A stretch of DNA of 64,000 bases from Hyphomicrobiaceae bacterium. Lineage in GTDB: Bacteria; Pseudomonadota; Alphaproteobacteria; Rhizobiales; Hyphomicrobiaceae. Made by a program: the position numbers and the translations under genes. The DNA lies in NCBI GenBank assembly GCA_020442165.1, contig JAGRKV010000066.1, positions 1-64,000 of the forward strand, in the 5' to 3' direction. Positions 9,053 to 20,205 of the stretch are shown here, piece by piece. Positions within the stretch are counted from its first letter, which is position 1. Each line of letters starts with the position of its first letter. The notes below the pieces were generated by a model that was given only the letters and a program-made list of their open reading frames with translations, searched no databases and was not told where the DNA came from.

Positions 9053-9808
9053 TCAGTCGCGCGAGGCCAAGCCACCATTGCGCGCCGCAAGCCAATCGCG
9101 TGCATGCAATACGGTGCCGTTAGGCGTCTGCTGCGGCGTGACCAGCTCCATGAACATGGGCGCAATGTCCGCTGGCTGTGTCAGCGTCTGGGGGTTCTCG
9201 CCGGGGAACGCCTTGGAGCGCATATGCGACGCGACAGCGCCGGGATCGACGATATTGACGCGCAGCGGCGTATTGGCCGATTCAGCGGCCCATGTGAGTG
9301 CGAGGGCCTCGACACCTGCCTTTGACACGGCATAAGGGCCCCAGTAGGCGTTTTTCCCGGTCGCGGCATTCGAAGTGACCACCACCGCACGGCCAGCGTC
9401 AGACAGCTTCAATAGCGGGTCGAGTGTACGAATGAGCCGCCAGTTTGCGTTCAGGTTCGTCCGCATGACGAGTTCCCACGCATCTGCTGTGACATGCGGT
9501 AGCGGCGACAACGGACCTAGCATGCCCGCATTCGCGATGAAGATGTCGAGCTTGCCCCAGCGTGGATAGATCGTTGGTCCGATCGCGTCGATGCGGTCGG
9601 CTTTGGTGAGGTCGAGCTGCAGGATGGTGGCGGATCCGCCAAACCCTCGGATTTCATCGTCCAGGTCCTCCAGCGCCGACACCGAACGCGCCGAGATGAC
9701 GACATGGGCGCCAGCCTTGGCAAGTTCCAGCGCGACCGCACGGCCAATGCCGCGCGAAGCGCCCGTGACCAGCGCGATGCGTCCTTGGAGGGTTTTGTTG
9801 GGCGACAT
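9053..9808 (-). CDS. SDR-family oxidoreductase
   Basis: Classical short-chain dehydrogenase/reductase. With this start, TGASRGIG (residues 15-22) binds the dinucleotide, NAG is at 93-95, and the catalytic set is Ser146, Tyr159 and Lys163 (PYAVSK). 251 residues, the usual length. I chose the internal ATG before SPNKTLQGRIALVTG; the upstream extension is Arg-rich and outside the fold. In several rhizobia an SDR gene directly follows purF; here the same strand order holds, but a TAXI-type binding protein has come between. The substrate is not predictable. Confidence 0.9.
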   Translation of the reverse strand: MSPNKTLQGRIALVTGASRGIGRAVALELAKAGAHVVISARSVSALEDLDDEIRGFGGSATILQLDLTKADRIDAIGPTIYPRWGKLDIFIANAGMLGPLSPLPHVTADAWELVMRTNLNANWRLIRTLDPLLKLSDAGRAVVVTSNAATGKNAYWGPYAVSKAGVEALALTWAAESANTPLRVNIVDPGAVASHMRSKAFPGENPQTLTQPADIAPMFMELVTPQQTPNGTVLHARDWLAARNGGLASRD

Positions 9809-9897
9809 GGCGGCTTCATTCCCAGCGAGTTGTCGTCTGCGCGTACTTGCTAGCCGCACGAGGCGAGATCGGCAAGCCCGGCGTCCCGAGAAGCTTC

Positions 9898-11067
9898 TCA
9901 GGGTGTCTTCTTTTCGCTCCCGCCGGCCGGCTCGATCAGCTCCTTGACCGTCTCTTTTGCCTTTTCCAGCGTCTTTGCGCCGCCTTCTGCCGCTTTCTCG
10001 ACCTGCGGTTTGGCACCTTCCAATGCCTTCGACGTCGCTTCCTTGGCCTTGTCGATCAGCGGTTTTGCCTTATCACGCGCGGTCTCTGACACATCCACCA
10101 GTTTGTCGACGGCAGCGGCGGAAATCTCCCTGGTACGCTTCAGCACCTTGGACAGAAAGCCGGTAGCGGGGCGCATGGCTTCAGCAGGCAGTTCGCGGAT
10201 GAGCCGGACGATGGAATCATGAGTTTTTGCCGCCACCGGATCCTTCAGACGATCTGTCGCACCGGTGAACACCACGAGCGGCGTGCAGGCGGATACAACT
10301 TTTACGCCTTTCTCCGTCCAGCGCGCATCGGTCACTTCGGTCTCCTGCGCGGAATAGACCGAGCGCCCTTCGATGGCCGCACTCAGGATGTTGCGGTCGA
10401 TCACCGGGATGAAGTGCCCCCCCAACCGATTGATGAGCTGGAAACGGGGATTGTCGGGATCGGCGAATTGTACGAACAGGGTCACTGTATCGTCGGCGGA
10501 AAGCGCCAAGCGTATGGCCTCGTCCGTATCTGCCACGAAGCGGATGTTTGCTGCTCCGGCGAGGTCGGAATCGAGTGTCTGGATGTAGCGGAAGGTGCTG
10601 GCGCTGCCCGAGTCTTCCGGTGGCAGGATGAATCGCAACTGGTTCGCGCGCGCGGCTATGTCACCAAACGATCTCAATTCAGGGTTCCGGGCCACAGCGA
10701 AAATGCACTCGTGGAAATCACCCGAGCGGATTGTCTGAAACACCTTGCCGTTCCCGAAGCGGCCGCGTTCCAGGGTCAGCACATCGAGCTGGGCGAACGC
10801 GATGTCGCCTTGAGCGGCGGCGACGTGCTCCATGTTGTCGAGGCTGCCGCGTGAGGCGGTGCAGTCATAGGAGTACCCTGCCTTGCTGAGGGCGGCGGCC
10901 AAGGGGGGGCAGAAGCTCTGGTTATAGGCGCCTGTCTCGCCGCCGGTATGGATACGCAACGGGGTTGGATCGCCCGGTGTCGCATCGGCCGCCGTAGCCG
11001 GCGCAGCCGAGAATGCGAGCACTAATGCGGCACATGTGAAAATCAGGCGGCCTTGGCCTGCGATCAT
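9898..11067 (-). CDS. TAXI-family substrate-binding protein with repetitive helical tail
   Basis: Predicted periplasmic binding protein. The signal peptide is LIFTCAALVLAFSAAPATA and the mature part opens with LRIHTGGETGAYNQ, the style of TAXI-type TRAP receptors, then GDIAFAQLDVL. From about residue 330 the chain becomes a low-complexity Lys/Ala/Glu tail (KAKPLIDKAKEATSKALEGA, then KAAEGGAKTLEKAKETV) resembling the 11-residue amphipathic repeats of LEA-like proteins. No TRAP membrane subunit is adjacent. An upstream in-frame extension to 11802 overlaps purF; I rejected it because the ATG used has GGGAG upstream and heads a clean signal peptide. The ligand is unknown. Confidence 0.75.
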   Translation of the reverse strand: MIAGQGRLIFTCAALVLAFSAAPATAADATPGDPTPLRIHTGGETGAYNQSFCPPLAAALSKAGYSYDCTASRGSLDNMEHVAAAQGDIAFAQLDVLTLERGRFGNGKVFQTIRSGDFHECIFAVARNPELRSFGDIAARANQLRFILPPEDSGSASTFRYIQTLDSDLAGAANIRFVADTDEAIRLALSADDTVTLFVQFADPDNPRFQLINRLGGHFIPVIDRNILSAAIEGRSVYSAQETEVTDARWTEKGVKVVSACTPLVVFTGATDRLKDPVAAKTHDSIVRLIRELPAEAMRPATGFLSKVLKRTREISAAAVDKLVDVSETARDKAKPLIDKAKEATSKALEGAKPQVEKAAEGGAKTLEKAKETVKELIEPAGGSEKKTP

Positions 11068-11623
11068 GGATCGAAATCTCCCGTGACCTCGGCTGGCGAG
11101 GTGTGGTTGCCTGGCAAAACATGGGGCAGGACGGCGGCGCCCGTTTGTCTCCGCTGGCAGCCCGATACGTTCGTCCATTGCAAGCGATGAAGCCGCGATA
11201 GTGAACCTACGATCTTGCCATGCAATCCGATTATGGGGTCGTTTCATGGCGAAACAAGTCATCGGATTGCTTATATCGCGAGGCCTGCGGCACTGGGCCC
11301 ACGCAGTGGACGATTGCCGGACCTGGAGCGGTTTCAACCAAGGCGGAACGCTCAGGCCGTGACTGCGGCCCGGCGCCTTGCGCCGCCCACGCGGAGCAGT
11401 CCGAGCGATAGCAAGGGATAGCTGCGTGAGCGAAGAAATCTGGATCGTTTCAAAGTCAGTCTGAAACGATCTAACCGCTGCGCGATATGTCACCGCGCCG
11501 GCAGTATCGCAGCCGGGCGAGCCAGTCCGGCACGCCTCCAATTCGCACAACCAAATGTCATGATTGCGATGCGGGCAGACCGCTTCGGCACCTGCACAGT
11601 CGGCACATGAGCGCAGGCTCGCG
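11068..11623. other. Intergenic region with perfect inverted repeat
   Basis: About 555 bp between the purF stop and the TAXI gene, both on the minus strand, with no convincing ORF. It holds a perfect 10-bp inverted repeat, GATCGTTTCA (11443-11452) and TGAAACGATC (11462-11471), around a 9-nt loop. This lies 150 bp past purF and lacks a T-tract, so it may be an operator or a weak terminator. The promoter of the TAXI gene should be near 11080-11250. Confidence 0.5.
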
Positions 11624-13141
11624 TCAGCGCACTTCGGCCAGCAGTGACAGTTGCCGTTGCTGTCCTTCGCTATCCCCGTTCTGGTCGACCAGCGGCGTCG
11701 GATAATGGCCGGTGAAGCAATGGTCGGTGAACTGAGGCGCATAGGGGTCGCGGCTGTCATGGCCGACCGCCCGGTAGATGCCATCGACCGACAGGAACGC
11801 AAGGCTCGTTGCTCCCATGAACTCGCGCATGCCTTCCAGATCGAAATTCGCCGCCAGGAGGTCCATCTTCCGTGGCGTATCGATGCCGTAATAGTCGGGA
11901 TGCGTGATGGGCGGCGAGGCGATGCGCATATGCACTTCCTTGGCGCCGGCCTCGTACATGAGCTGCACGATCTTCTTGGACGTGGTACCGCGCACGACGC
12001 TGTCGTCGATCAGGATGATGCGCTTGCCGCGGATCACGCCGCGGTTGGCCGAGTGCTTGAGCTTGACGCCGAGCGCACGAATGCGCTGCTCGGGCTCGAT
12101 GAAGGTGCGGCCTACGTAGTGGTTGCGGATGATGCCCAGTTCAAAGGGCACGCCCGATTTCTGCGAGTAGCCAATGGCAGCGGGAACGCCGGAGTCGGGG
12201 ATCGGCACGACCACATCGACATCGGCCGGGGTCTCGCGCGCCAGCTCCACACCCATCTGCTTACGGATGTCATAGACGCTCTTGCCGCCGATGATACTGT
12301 CGGGCCGCGCGAAGTAGATGTATTCGAAGATGCAGGGCCGCGCCGGGCGCTTGGGGAACGGGCGGTGGCTCTGGATGCCGTCATCGGTGATGACGATGAC
12401 CTCGCCGTTTTCGACTTCGCGCAGGAACTCCGCGCCGACCATATCGAGCGCGCAGGTTTCCGAGGCGAGCACGAAGGCGTCTCCAAGCTTGCCCAGGATT
12501 AGCGGACGGATGCCAACCGGGTCGCGCGCCGCGATCATCATGTCGTTGGTGAGACAGACAAGCGCATAACCGCCTTCGATCTGTCGGATCGCCTCGACAA
12601 AGCGCTCGATGATGCGCCCCTTGGGCGAGCGCGCGATGAGATGCAGGATGACCTCGGAGTCCGATGTGGACTGGCAGATGGCTCCCGATTGGATGAGCTC
12701 CCGGCGAAGCTTCAGGGCATTCGTCAGATTGCCATTGTGGGCAAGCGCAAAACCGCCGGTGCTGAGGTCGGCAAACAGCGGCTGCACGTTGCGCAGGATC
12801 GTGTTGCCCGTCGTGGAATAGCGGTTGTGACCGCAAGCCATGCGGCCTCTCAGGCGGTGCAGCACCGAGGCCTGGTTGAAGTTGTCGCCCACCAGGCCCA
12901 TGCGGCGCTCCTGGTGGAAGTGGCGGCCGTCATAGGAGACGATGCCCGCAGCCTCCTGGCCGCGATGCTGGAGCGCATGCAGGCCCAGTGCCGTCAGGGC
13001 AGCAGCATCGGGATGATTGAAGACGCCGAAGACGCCGCATTCCTCGCGCAGCCGGTCATCGCCATAGCGCGACAGCCCTGGATCGAATGTCAGAGGATCT
13101 GGTGGGGCCGCCTGTTGCTTTTCCTCATCGAGGTTTGCCAT
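11624..13141 (-). CDS. purF: Amidophosphoribosyltransferase
   Basis: First committed step of purine synthesis: PRPP plus glutamine gives phosphoribosylamine. The Ntn nucleophile Cys35 follows a propeptide (REECGVFGVFNHPDAAA), so the first 34 residues should be removed by self-cleavage. The glutaminase part contains ALQHRGQEAAGI, and the PRPP-binding loop is IILIDDSVVRGTT. 505 residues. The other pur genes in this window are 22 kb away. cvpA ends 27 bp upstream, so purF is probably the downstream member of a cvpA-purF pair, in the order opposite to the E. coli operon. Confidence 0.96.
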   Translation of the reverse strand: MANLDEEKQQAAPPDPLTFDPGLSRYGDDRLREECGVFGVFNHPDAAALTALGLHALQHRGQEAAGIVSYDGRHFHQERRMGLVGDNFNQASVLHRLRGRMACGHNRYSTTGNTILRNVQPLFADLSTGGFALAHNGNLTNALKLRRELIQSGAICQSTSDSEVILHLIARSPKGRIIERFVEAIRQIEGGYALVCLTNDMMIAARDPVGIRPLILGKLGDAFVLASETCALDMVGAEFLREVENGEVIVITDDGIQSHRPFPKRPARPCIFEYIYFARPDSIIGGKSVYDIRKQMGVELARETPADVDVVVPIPDSGVPAAIGYSQKSGVPFELGIIRNHYVGRTFIEPEQRIRALGVKLKHSANRGVIRGKRIILIDDSVVRGTTSKKIVQLMYEAGAKEVHMRIASPPITHPDYYGIDTPRKMDLLAANFDLEGMREFMGATSLAFLSVDGIYRAVGHDSRDPYAPQFTDHCFTGHYPTPLVDQNGDSEGQQRQLSLLAEVR

Positions 13142-13168
13142 GGCCGCCTCCCGCTCGCCGTCGTGACG

Positions 13169-13900
13169 TTAGCCTGTGTGACGCCAATTTCCAGGCAGGA
13201 CGTCGTTGCCCTGCCCATGTCGCCACGTGACAGATATATGAAATGTTATGGGCTGCGCCAGTCCTAGGTGAATTTGTCCCTGAGGCATGTTGAACCCCTG
13301 CTGTTCACCGGTGCCGCCGGTAGGCGCCGTCAGGGAGGACGGAATGATCCTTATCAGGACCGTCTTGATCGAGTTTCCGGCCGACTGGATGTAGGGCAGG
13401 GACTTGGACGCCCGCACCCACGGGAGAGCCGTATCCGGGTTCTTGGGATCGACCATGAAGGCCTCGTAAAGCATGTACGGGATCACGATCAGGATGAAGC
13501 CCCGGGCGACCCCGAACAGGAAGCCCAGTATGCGGTCGATCATCCCCACCCGGCTATCGAGGATCGAATCTGAAACCCGCGCGGTAATGAGGTGAACAAC
13601 GATCAGAACGATCAGGAATATGATGGCGCCAACTGCTATCTGGGCGATCTGGACAGGTGCGTCGATCTGTTTGGCAAGATCCTCGGCAATCTTGGTGGCA
13701 AAACCTGAGCCCAGTGTGCCGCCCCGTTTACCGCCGTACTTTTCCGGATCGATGATGGCGTAGAACGTGGCAGCGAAGGCCACTACCCACGACAGGATCG
13801 ACAACATCTCGCGCGCCAGCCCGCGATACATGGCAAGCAGGCCTGAAATGAAGCACACCGCGAGGAGTGCGACGTCAAGGTAGCTCAAGGGTCCGATCAT
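13169..13900 (-). CDS. cvpA: CvpA family inner-membrane protein
   Basis: Integral membrane protein of the colicin V production family. Four hydrophobic helices are visible: LDVALLAVCFISGLLAMYRG, LSILSWVVAFAATFYAI, AVGAIIFLIVLIVVHLI, and GFLFGVARGFILIVIPYML. The central loop MIDRILGFLFGVARG is the most conserved stretch of the family. 243 residues; the last 30, after the helices, look poorly conserved. It sits immediately upstream of purF, the usual neighbour, but the biochemical role of CvpA remains uncertain. Confidence 0.9.
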   Translation of the reverse strand: MIGPLSYLDVALLAVCFISGLLAMYRGLAREMLSILSWVVAFAATFYAIIDPEKYGGKRGGTLGSGFATKIAEDLAKQIDAPVQIAQIAVGAIIFLIVLIVVHLITARVSDSILDSRVGMIDRILGFLFGVARGFILIVIPYMLYEAFMVDPKNPDTALPWVRASKSLPYIQSAGNSIKTVLIRIIPSSLTAPTGGTGEQQGFNMPQGQIHLGLAQPITFHISVTWRHGQGNDVLPGNWRHTG

Positions 13901-13955
13901 GGGCGCGGTTCCCGCTGCTCAGTTGTGGGCGACGAGGCGAAGGACTGGGTACACT

Positions 13956-15332
13956 TCATGACGTCATGGCCTCTACGAGAGCCTTGAGATGATCGATGCG
14001 ATCGATCTCCAAGGTCAGCGACGCGCGATCGATTTCCCCAGCGGCCGGGACGGAAGCCCGCACAAAACCCAGCTTTTGTGATTCCTTGAGCCGGGCGGTC
14101 ATGTGCGCGGCTGCGCGAACGGCACCCGACAACGAGATTTCACCGAAGTAGACGCGATCGGGGGGAAGCGCAACACCCGAAAATGACGACAGCAGGGCGG
14201 CTGCTGCTGCAAGATCTGCTGCAGGCTCGTTGATTTTGAGCCCGCCTGCGACATTGAGGTAGACATCGGCCTGCGCAAACGACATGCCGCAGCGCGCCTC
14301 CAATACGGCCAGCAGCATGTTGAGGCGATTAGCGTCCCAGCCGACCACGGCGCGGCGCGGTGTGCCCAGCGGAGAAGGCGCGACAAGCGCCTGGATCTCA
14401 ACAAGAATCGGGCGCGTGCCTTCAATCCCGGCAAACACCGCCGCACCAGGGCTCGCGGCATCGCGGTCGCCCAGGAACAGTTCGGACGGATTTTGTACCT
14501 CGCGCAGGCCCGAGCCTGCCATTTCGAACACGCCGATCTCATCCGTGGCGCCAAATCTGTTTTTCACAGCGCGAAGGATACGATAGGGGTGCCCGCGGTC
14601 GCCCTCGAAGTAGAGCACGGTGTCGACCATGTGCTCGACGACCTTCGGCCCCGCGATCTGGCCATCCTTGGTCACATGCCCGACCAGTAGCAGCGCCGCG
14701 CCACGCCCTTTCGCATACCGGATGAGCGACTGCGTAGCCGCACGCACCTGTGAAACCGTTCCAGGCGCCGCTTCCAGGGCGTCCGTCCATAGTGTCTGGA
14801 CCGAATCGACGATGACGAGATCGACCGATCTGTCCGCGCTGATCGTCTCTAGGATGTTGGCGAGATTGGTTTCAGCGGCGAGTGCCACGGGTGCGTCAGA
14901 CAGGCCGAGCCGCTCGGCGCGCAAACGCACCTGGGCGACGGCTTCCTCTCCGGAGAAATAGATGGCGCGCCGGCCGGCCTTGGAGACGGCGGCTGCAAGC
15001 TGAAGCAGGATGGTCGATTTGCCGATTCCCGGTTCGCCGCCAATCAGCAATGCCGATCCCGGAACGATACCGCCGCCCGTCACCCGGTCGAGTTCTGCAA
15101 AGCCCGTCGAGAAACGCGGCGCCTCTTCACTCTCGCCTTTGAGCGTTTCAAGTGGAACTGCGCGGCCGCGTGCTGCCTTGGCAAGTCCGGAACCAGGAAC
15201 CGCCGCGACCGGTGTAGCGATCTCCTCGGTCATGGTGTTCCATTCGCCGCAGCTCGGGCACTTGCCGGCCCAGCGGCTGGAAACCGAGCCACAGGACTGG
15301 CAGACGAACGAGTTCTTTGCGGGCTTGGCCAT
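13956..15332 (-). CDS. radA: DNA repair protein RadA (Sms)
   Basis: Recombination helicase that drives branch migration with RecA. The N-terminal zinc finger is C11-x2-C14 and C25-x2-C28; the Walker A motif GGEPGIGKST is at residues 98-107; the RadA-specific KNRFG motif follows in the core (VKNRFGATDEIG); the C-terminal part is the Lon-protease-like domain (YLNVAGGLKINEPAADLA). 458 residues, full length. Its start lies 5 bp after the alr stop, so the two are very likely cotranscribed. Confidence 0.96.
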   Translation of the reverse strand: MAKPAKNSFVCQSCGSVSSRWAGKCPSCGEWNTMTEEIATPVAAVPGSGLAKAARGRAVPLETLKGESEEAPRFSTGFAELDRVTGGGIVPGSALLIGGEPGIGKSTILLQLAAAVSKAGRRAIYFSGEEAVAQVRLRAERLGLSDAPVALAAETNLANILETISADRSVDLVIVDSVQTLWTDALEAAPGTVSQVRAATQSLIRYAKGRGAALLLVGHVTKDGQIAGPKVVEHMVDTVLYFEGDRGHPYRILRAVKNRFGATDEIGVFEMAGSGLREVQNPSELFLGDRDAASPGAAVFAGIEGTRPILVEIQALVAPSPLGTPRRAVVGWDANRLNMLLAVLEARCGMSFAQADVYLNVAGGLKINEPAADLAAAAALLSSFSGVALPPDRVYFGEISLSGAVRAAAHMTARLKESQKLGFVRASVPAAGEIDRASLTLEIDRIDHLKALVEAMTS

Positions 15333-15337
15333 GCCGT

Positions 15338-16471
15338 TCAGCTCTCTGCGCCGCGATAGATGCGATGGAACCGTCGGCCAAGCGACGTCAGCACTTCATA
15401 GCCAATGGTCCTGGCATCCGATCCCACGGCCTCGATCGGCAGATTTGGTCCGATCACCTCGACGAGATCGCCAGGCCTGGGTTCAGGCTCGATGCCAGTC
15501 ACATCGATGGTAATGAGATCCATCGAAACACGACCGATGATGGTCGCGATCACTCCGCCGACCGCGACGCGGCCGCCATCGCCCCCGCTTTGGCGGCTCA
15601 AATGACGAAACAGTCCATCGGCATAACCAGCCGCGATGATGGCGACGCGGCGCGGTTCATCTGGCGTCCACGTTGCCGAATATCCGACGGTCTGTCCCGG
15701 CGCCACGTCACGGACCTGGAGAATTCTTGCATGCACCTCGACAACCGGCTCCACCGGCGTGGCACCGCCCTGGAAAGCCTGCCCGCCGTAGAGCGCATAG
15801 CCGGGGCGCACGAGATCGTAATGATAGTCACGGCCCAGCATCAGCCCGTCTGACGCCGCAATACTGCGCGCGGTCGTCGGCAGCAGCGGCGCCAGCCGTT
15901 CGAAGACCTCGCGCTGTTGCTCGTTCTTCGGCGAGCCAGGATCATCGGCGCACGCCAGATGGCTCATCACCAGCTGCACGTCGAGACGATCGAGACCATG
16001 CCCGTTCATCACCAGGGACTGGATGTCCTTGGCGGCAAGACCTAGCCGGTTGAGCCCGGTGTCGACATGCAGCGCCGTCGGCAGGCGATCCTTGCGCGAT
16101 GTCGACAGCTCCGCCCATTCCGCGATTTCCGAAAGCGTCGAGACTACGGGAATGACGCCTGCCTCGCGCACCGCTCCAGCAGCACCCTTGATGATTCCGT
16201 CGAGCATGTAGATCGTGGCCGCGGGTGCAAGTTTGCGCGCTGCGACGGCCTCGTCGAGCGTCGCGACAAACAGCGTGCGGCAGCCCGCGCGAACAAGGGC
16301 AGGGATCACTTGGGTTGCGCCCAGCCCATAGGCATCAGCCTTGACGACAGCGGCGCATTCGGCCGGGCGCACCAAAGCCGCAAGCGCACGCCAGTTGGCG
16401 GCAATGCGGTCGAGGTCGACGACGACAACACCGGTCGCATGCGCAGGAATTTGGCTATTCAACTCGGACAT
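15338..16471 (-). CDS. alr: Alanine racemase
   Basis: PLP enzyme that makes D-alanine for peptidoglycan. The PLP lysine is K44 in VVKADAYGLGA; GYSATW in the C-terminal domain carries the second catalytic residue, the tyrosine. 377 residues. I chose the ATG giving MSELNSQIPAHATGVVVVDL; the longer frame to 16579 would run into dnaB coding sequence and adds a non-conserved Arg-rich stretch. It lies 34 bp after dnaB and 5 bp before radA, so dnaB-alr-radA read as one unit. Confidence 0.95.
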   Translation of the reverse strand: MSELNSQIPAHATGVVVVDLDRIAANWRALAALVRPAECAAVVKADAYGLGATQVIPALVRAGCRTLFVATLDEAVAARKLAPAATIYMLDGIIKGAAGAVREAGVIPVVSTLSEIAEWAELSTSRKDRLPTALHVDTGLNRLGLAAKDIQSLVMNGHGLDRLDVQLVMSHLACADDPGSPKNEQQREVFERLAPLLPTTARSIAASDGLMLGRDYHYDLVRPGYALYGGQAFQGGATPVEPVVEVHARILQVRDVAPGQTVGYSATWTPDEPRRVAIIAAGYADGLFRHLSRQSGGDGGRVAVGGVIATIIGRVSMDLITIDVTGIEPEPRPGDLVEVIGPNLPIEAVGSDARTIGYEVLTSLGRRFHRIYRGAES

Positions 16472-16505
16472 TTCAGCCTTTATGGCGCCGCGCACGGCAA
16501 TCCGT

Positions 16506-18017
<1,512 letters not shown>

Positions 18018-18183
18018 GTCCAGGAAGCTAGTTTGAGTCGCAGGCAACGTAGAGGCCCTGAGCGGCCGCCGCGCGTGCTCATTGCACCTCATGCCCGTAA
18101 CTCACACAAACCCACAGCCCGGCAACATTGTGCTTGTGACGGCGCGAATCGGTGGCTCAGGCGGCAGGCTGGATATGGCCACG

Positions 18184-18221
18184 AAAAAGCGGCGCCGGGA
18201 TGATCCCGCGCCGCTCTTTTT
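18184..18221 (-). terminator. Intrinsic terminator after rplI operon
   Basis: AGCGGCGC (18188-18195) pairs with GCGCCGCT (18208-18215), with an inner GGGA/TCCC extension and one bulged C. The stem is flanked by A5 on the left and T6 on the right, so it can work on both strands; in the minus direction it follows rplI and gives a T5 tract. It lies in the 357-bp gap before dnaB, which otherwise shows no gene. Confidence 0.8.
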
Positions 18222-18374
18222 TCCAGCCGCTGCAACGCTCTGGCTGGCCAATGCAACTCAAGGGCATATTCAGCCAAAGTGCTTCGCCATTCAGCGTGTA
18301 ATACCTCCTCAACACAAGGAGATGGAGCGCATTCCCAATTCTCTCAAAAAAGAACGCGCTCCTTGGGCAGCTGA

Positions 18375-18947
18375 TTACGCCTCGTCGTGGGCTTCGCCTG
18401 CATCGCCCTCGAACATCTCGTCGGGATTGAAGGTCTCGATATCGAGCGCTTCATCCTTGATGACGGTGACGTCCTCGCCACGTGCCTGACGTTCGGCCTC
18501 ATCGTCAGAGCGCGCCACATTGAGCTTCACCTTGACGGCGACTTCCGGGTGCAGGGCCACCTCGACTTCGTGAACGCCCAGCGCCTTGATCGGCTTGTCG
18601 AGAACGACCTGGTTGCGATCGATGGTGAAGCCACCGGCAGTCACGACATCCGCGATGTCGCGCGTCGAGACCGAACCGTAGAGCTGACCCGTGTCGCCGG
18701 CCTGGCGAATGGCGACGAAGGTCTTGCCGCCGAGCTTTTCTGCAACCTGCTCTGCTTCTGACTTGTGGGCGAGGTTGTCTGCTTCCAGCTGCGCGCGCTG
18801 GCTTTCGAACTGCTTGCGGTTCTCATCCGTGGCACGCAGGGCCTTGCGTTGCGGCAGCAGGTAGTTGCGCGCATAGCCGTCGCGAACTTTGACGACGTCG
18901 CCCATCTGACCGAGTTTGGCGATGCGCTGCAGCAGGATGACTTGCAT
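18375..18947 (-). CDS. rplI: 50S ribosomal protein L9
   Basis: Large-subunit protein bound near the base of the L1 stalk. The N-terminal rRNA-binding domain reads [21 protein letters not shown], then [14 protein letters not shown], the family signature; a long connecting helix and the C-terminal domain ([12 protein letters not shown]) follow. At 190 residues it is longer than the E. coli protein (about 150) because of an acidic tail ([20 protein letters not shown]), which is common in alphaproteobacteria. It is the last gene of the rpsF-rpsR-DUF2232-rplI operon. Confidence 0.97.
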   Translation of the reverse strand: MQVILLQRIAKLGQMGDVVKVRDGYARNYLLPQRKALRATDENRKQFESQRAQLEADNLAHKSEAEQVAEKLGGKTFVAIRQAGDTGQLYGSVSTRDIADVVTAGGFTIDRNQVVLDKPIKALGVHEVEVALHPEVAVKVKLNVARSDDEAERQARGEDVTVIKDEALDIETFNPDEMFEGDAGEAHDEA

Positions 18948-19063
18948 GGTATTTGCTCCTTCTTCTTGATCGTTGCGGAGGCGCTGGCCTCGGCGTGTTG
19001 GTTGTGAACTGTTGTTTCGTCATGGATTGAATTTCTGGGAAGCGGTGGAAGCTGGCGCGGGTT

Positions 19064-20065
19064 TCAGCCACCCGGTGGCCGTCCGCCCCCCGAAGCCGGA
19101 GGTGGTGTGCCGGTCCGTCGCCTGATGGAGACGAAACCATCGGCGAGCCCGAGCAGTGCGATCGCAAGCGATACGCCGGTGCTGAGCACGAGCAGCGCCG
19201 CATAAAGCCCCCACAGCGCAAACCCCCGCCACGGTTGCCCGCGCGTAATGAAGTGAACGACGGCAAGCCCCATCAGCACGTAGGCAAAATAGAAGGCGCC
19301 CGAAACCGCCGAAGCGCCCAACGCCACGTAGCCGGGAAGAAGGGTCGCGACCGTTGCGGCGGCCAGTACCAGCGGCGTTGTGCGCGGGAACCGCATCGCC
19401 GCAATATCCGGCCAGGGCCGCGGCAGCTTGCCCGAGGCAAGCGCAATCCGCCCGGCCAGCCACAGGTTGAACAGAGCGGTCAGCATCCACGACAGCGCCG
19501 TCGCCGCCGGCAGCACATAAAGACCCATTTCCGACAGGCGATCGATGTCGTCCGGGCCAAGCGCCTTGCCGCCGTTCATCGCCTCGATCTGCGGCTTGAG
19601 CCCCTCGCTGACGAGTGACCGGACAGCAGTGCGCAGCGTGTCGAGATCAGGCCCCAGCATGAGCATGGCCAGCAGCGCCATCAGGCCGGAAATGGCCGCT
19701 GCCCAAATGACGATGCGGCCGACTGGATACCATTCGGTGCCGGTTGCGGCATCGACATCGGGCCCTGGTCCGGAGGCAGGCCTGTTGAGCGTGACGAGAT
19801 AGGAAAGAACCGCAACTGGTATTGCCGGCGATATCGCGAACACCGCGCCAATGGCTGGCGTTGTCAGCAGCGCCATTGCCAGTGCGCCGGCCAATCCCGC
19901 GATCAGCGCGGTGATCCACCCCCAGCCGAATCCAGCCAGGAACAGCGGCAGTGGTGTCACGAGAAACAGGATCAAGCGCGTAGCAAGCGGCCCGGTGGTC
20001 GCCGAAATGAAGACCACGGCCGCAGCGAGCCCTGCGATGATACCTACGAGTATCTTGCCTTGCAT
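19064..20065 (-). CDS. DUF2232 family membrane protein
   Basis: Multi-pass membrane protein of unknown function, found between rpsR and rplI in many alphaproteobacteria. About eight hydrophobic helices can be followed, beginning ILVGIIAGLAAAVVFISATT and including PLVLAAATVATLLPGYVALG; a short Pro/Gly-rich tail ends the chain. 333 residues from the ATG that gives MQGKILVG; the frame continues 38 codons upstream without family features. Its placement in a ribosomal-protein operon is conserved, but nothing in the sequence gives a reaction. Confidence 0.85.
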   Translation of the reverse strand: MQGKILVGIIAGLAAAVVFISATTGPLATRLILFLVTPLPLFLAGFGWGWITALIAGLAGALAMALLTTPAIGAVFAISPAIPVAVLSYLVTLNRPASGPGPDVDAATGTEWYPVGRIVIWAAAISGLMALLAMLMLGPDLDTLRTAVRSLVSEGLKPQIEAMNGGKALGPDDIDRLSEMGLYVLPAATALSWMLTALFNLWLAGRIALASGKLPRPWPDIAAMRFPRTTPLVLAAATVATLLPGYVALGASAVSGAFYFAYVLMGLAVVHFITRGQPWRGFALWGLYAALLVLSTGVSLAIALLGLADGFVSIRRRTGTPPPASGGGRPPGG

Positions 20066-20205
20066 GTCTCTTGCTGTCCCGCGGTGTCCGCGGTTAGAGA
20101 CGCATGCCGGTTTAAGGCCGCATCCCAACCATGCATTCACGTTGTCGGTAGAGCGCGGGCACACCGAATGCGCCCGCACCTTTGGTGCAATTGCAGTTCG
20201 CCGCC

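Noticed and set aside
11068..11802. N-terminal extension of the TAXI binding protein into purF
   Set aside because: It overlaps purF coding sequence and would bury the signal peptide.
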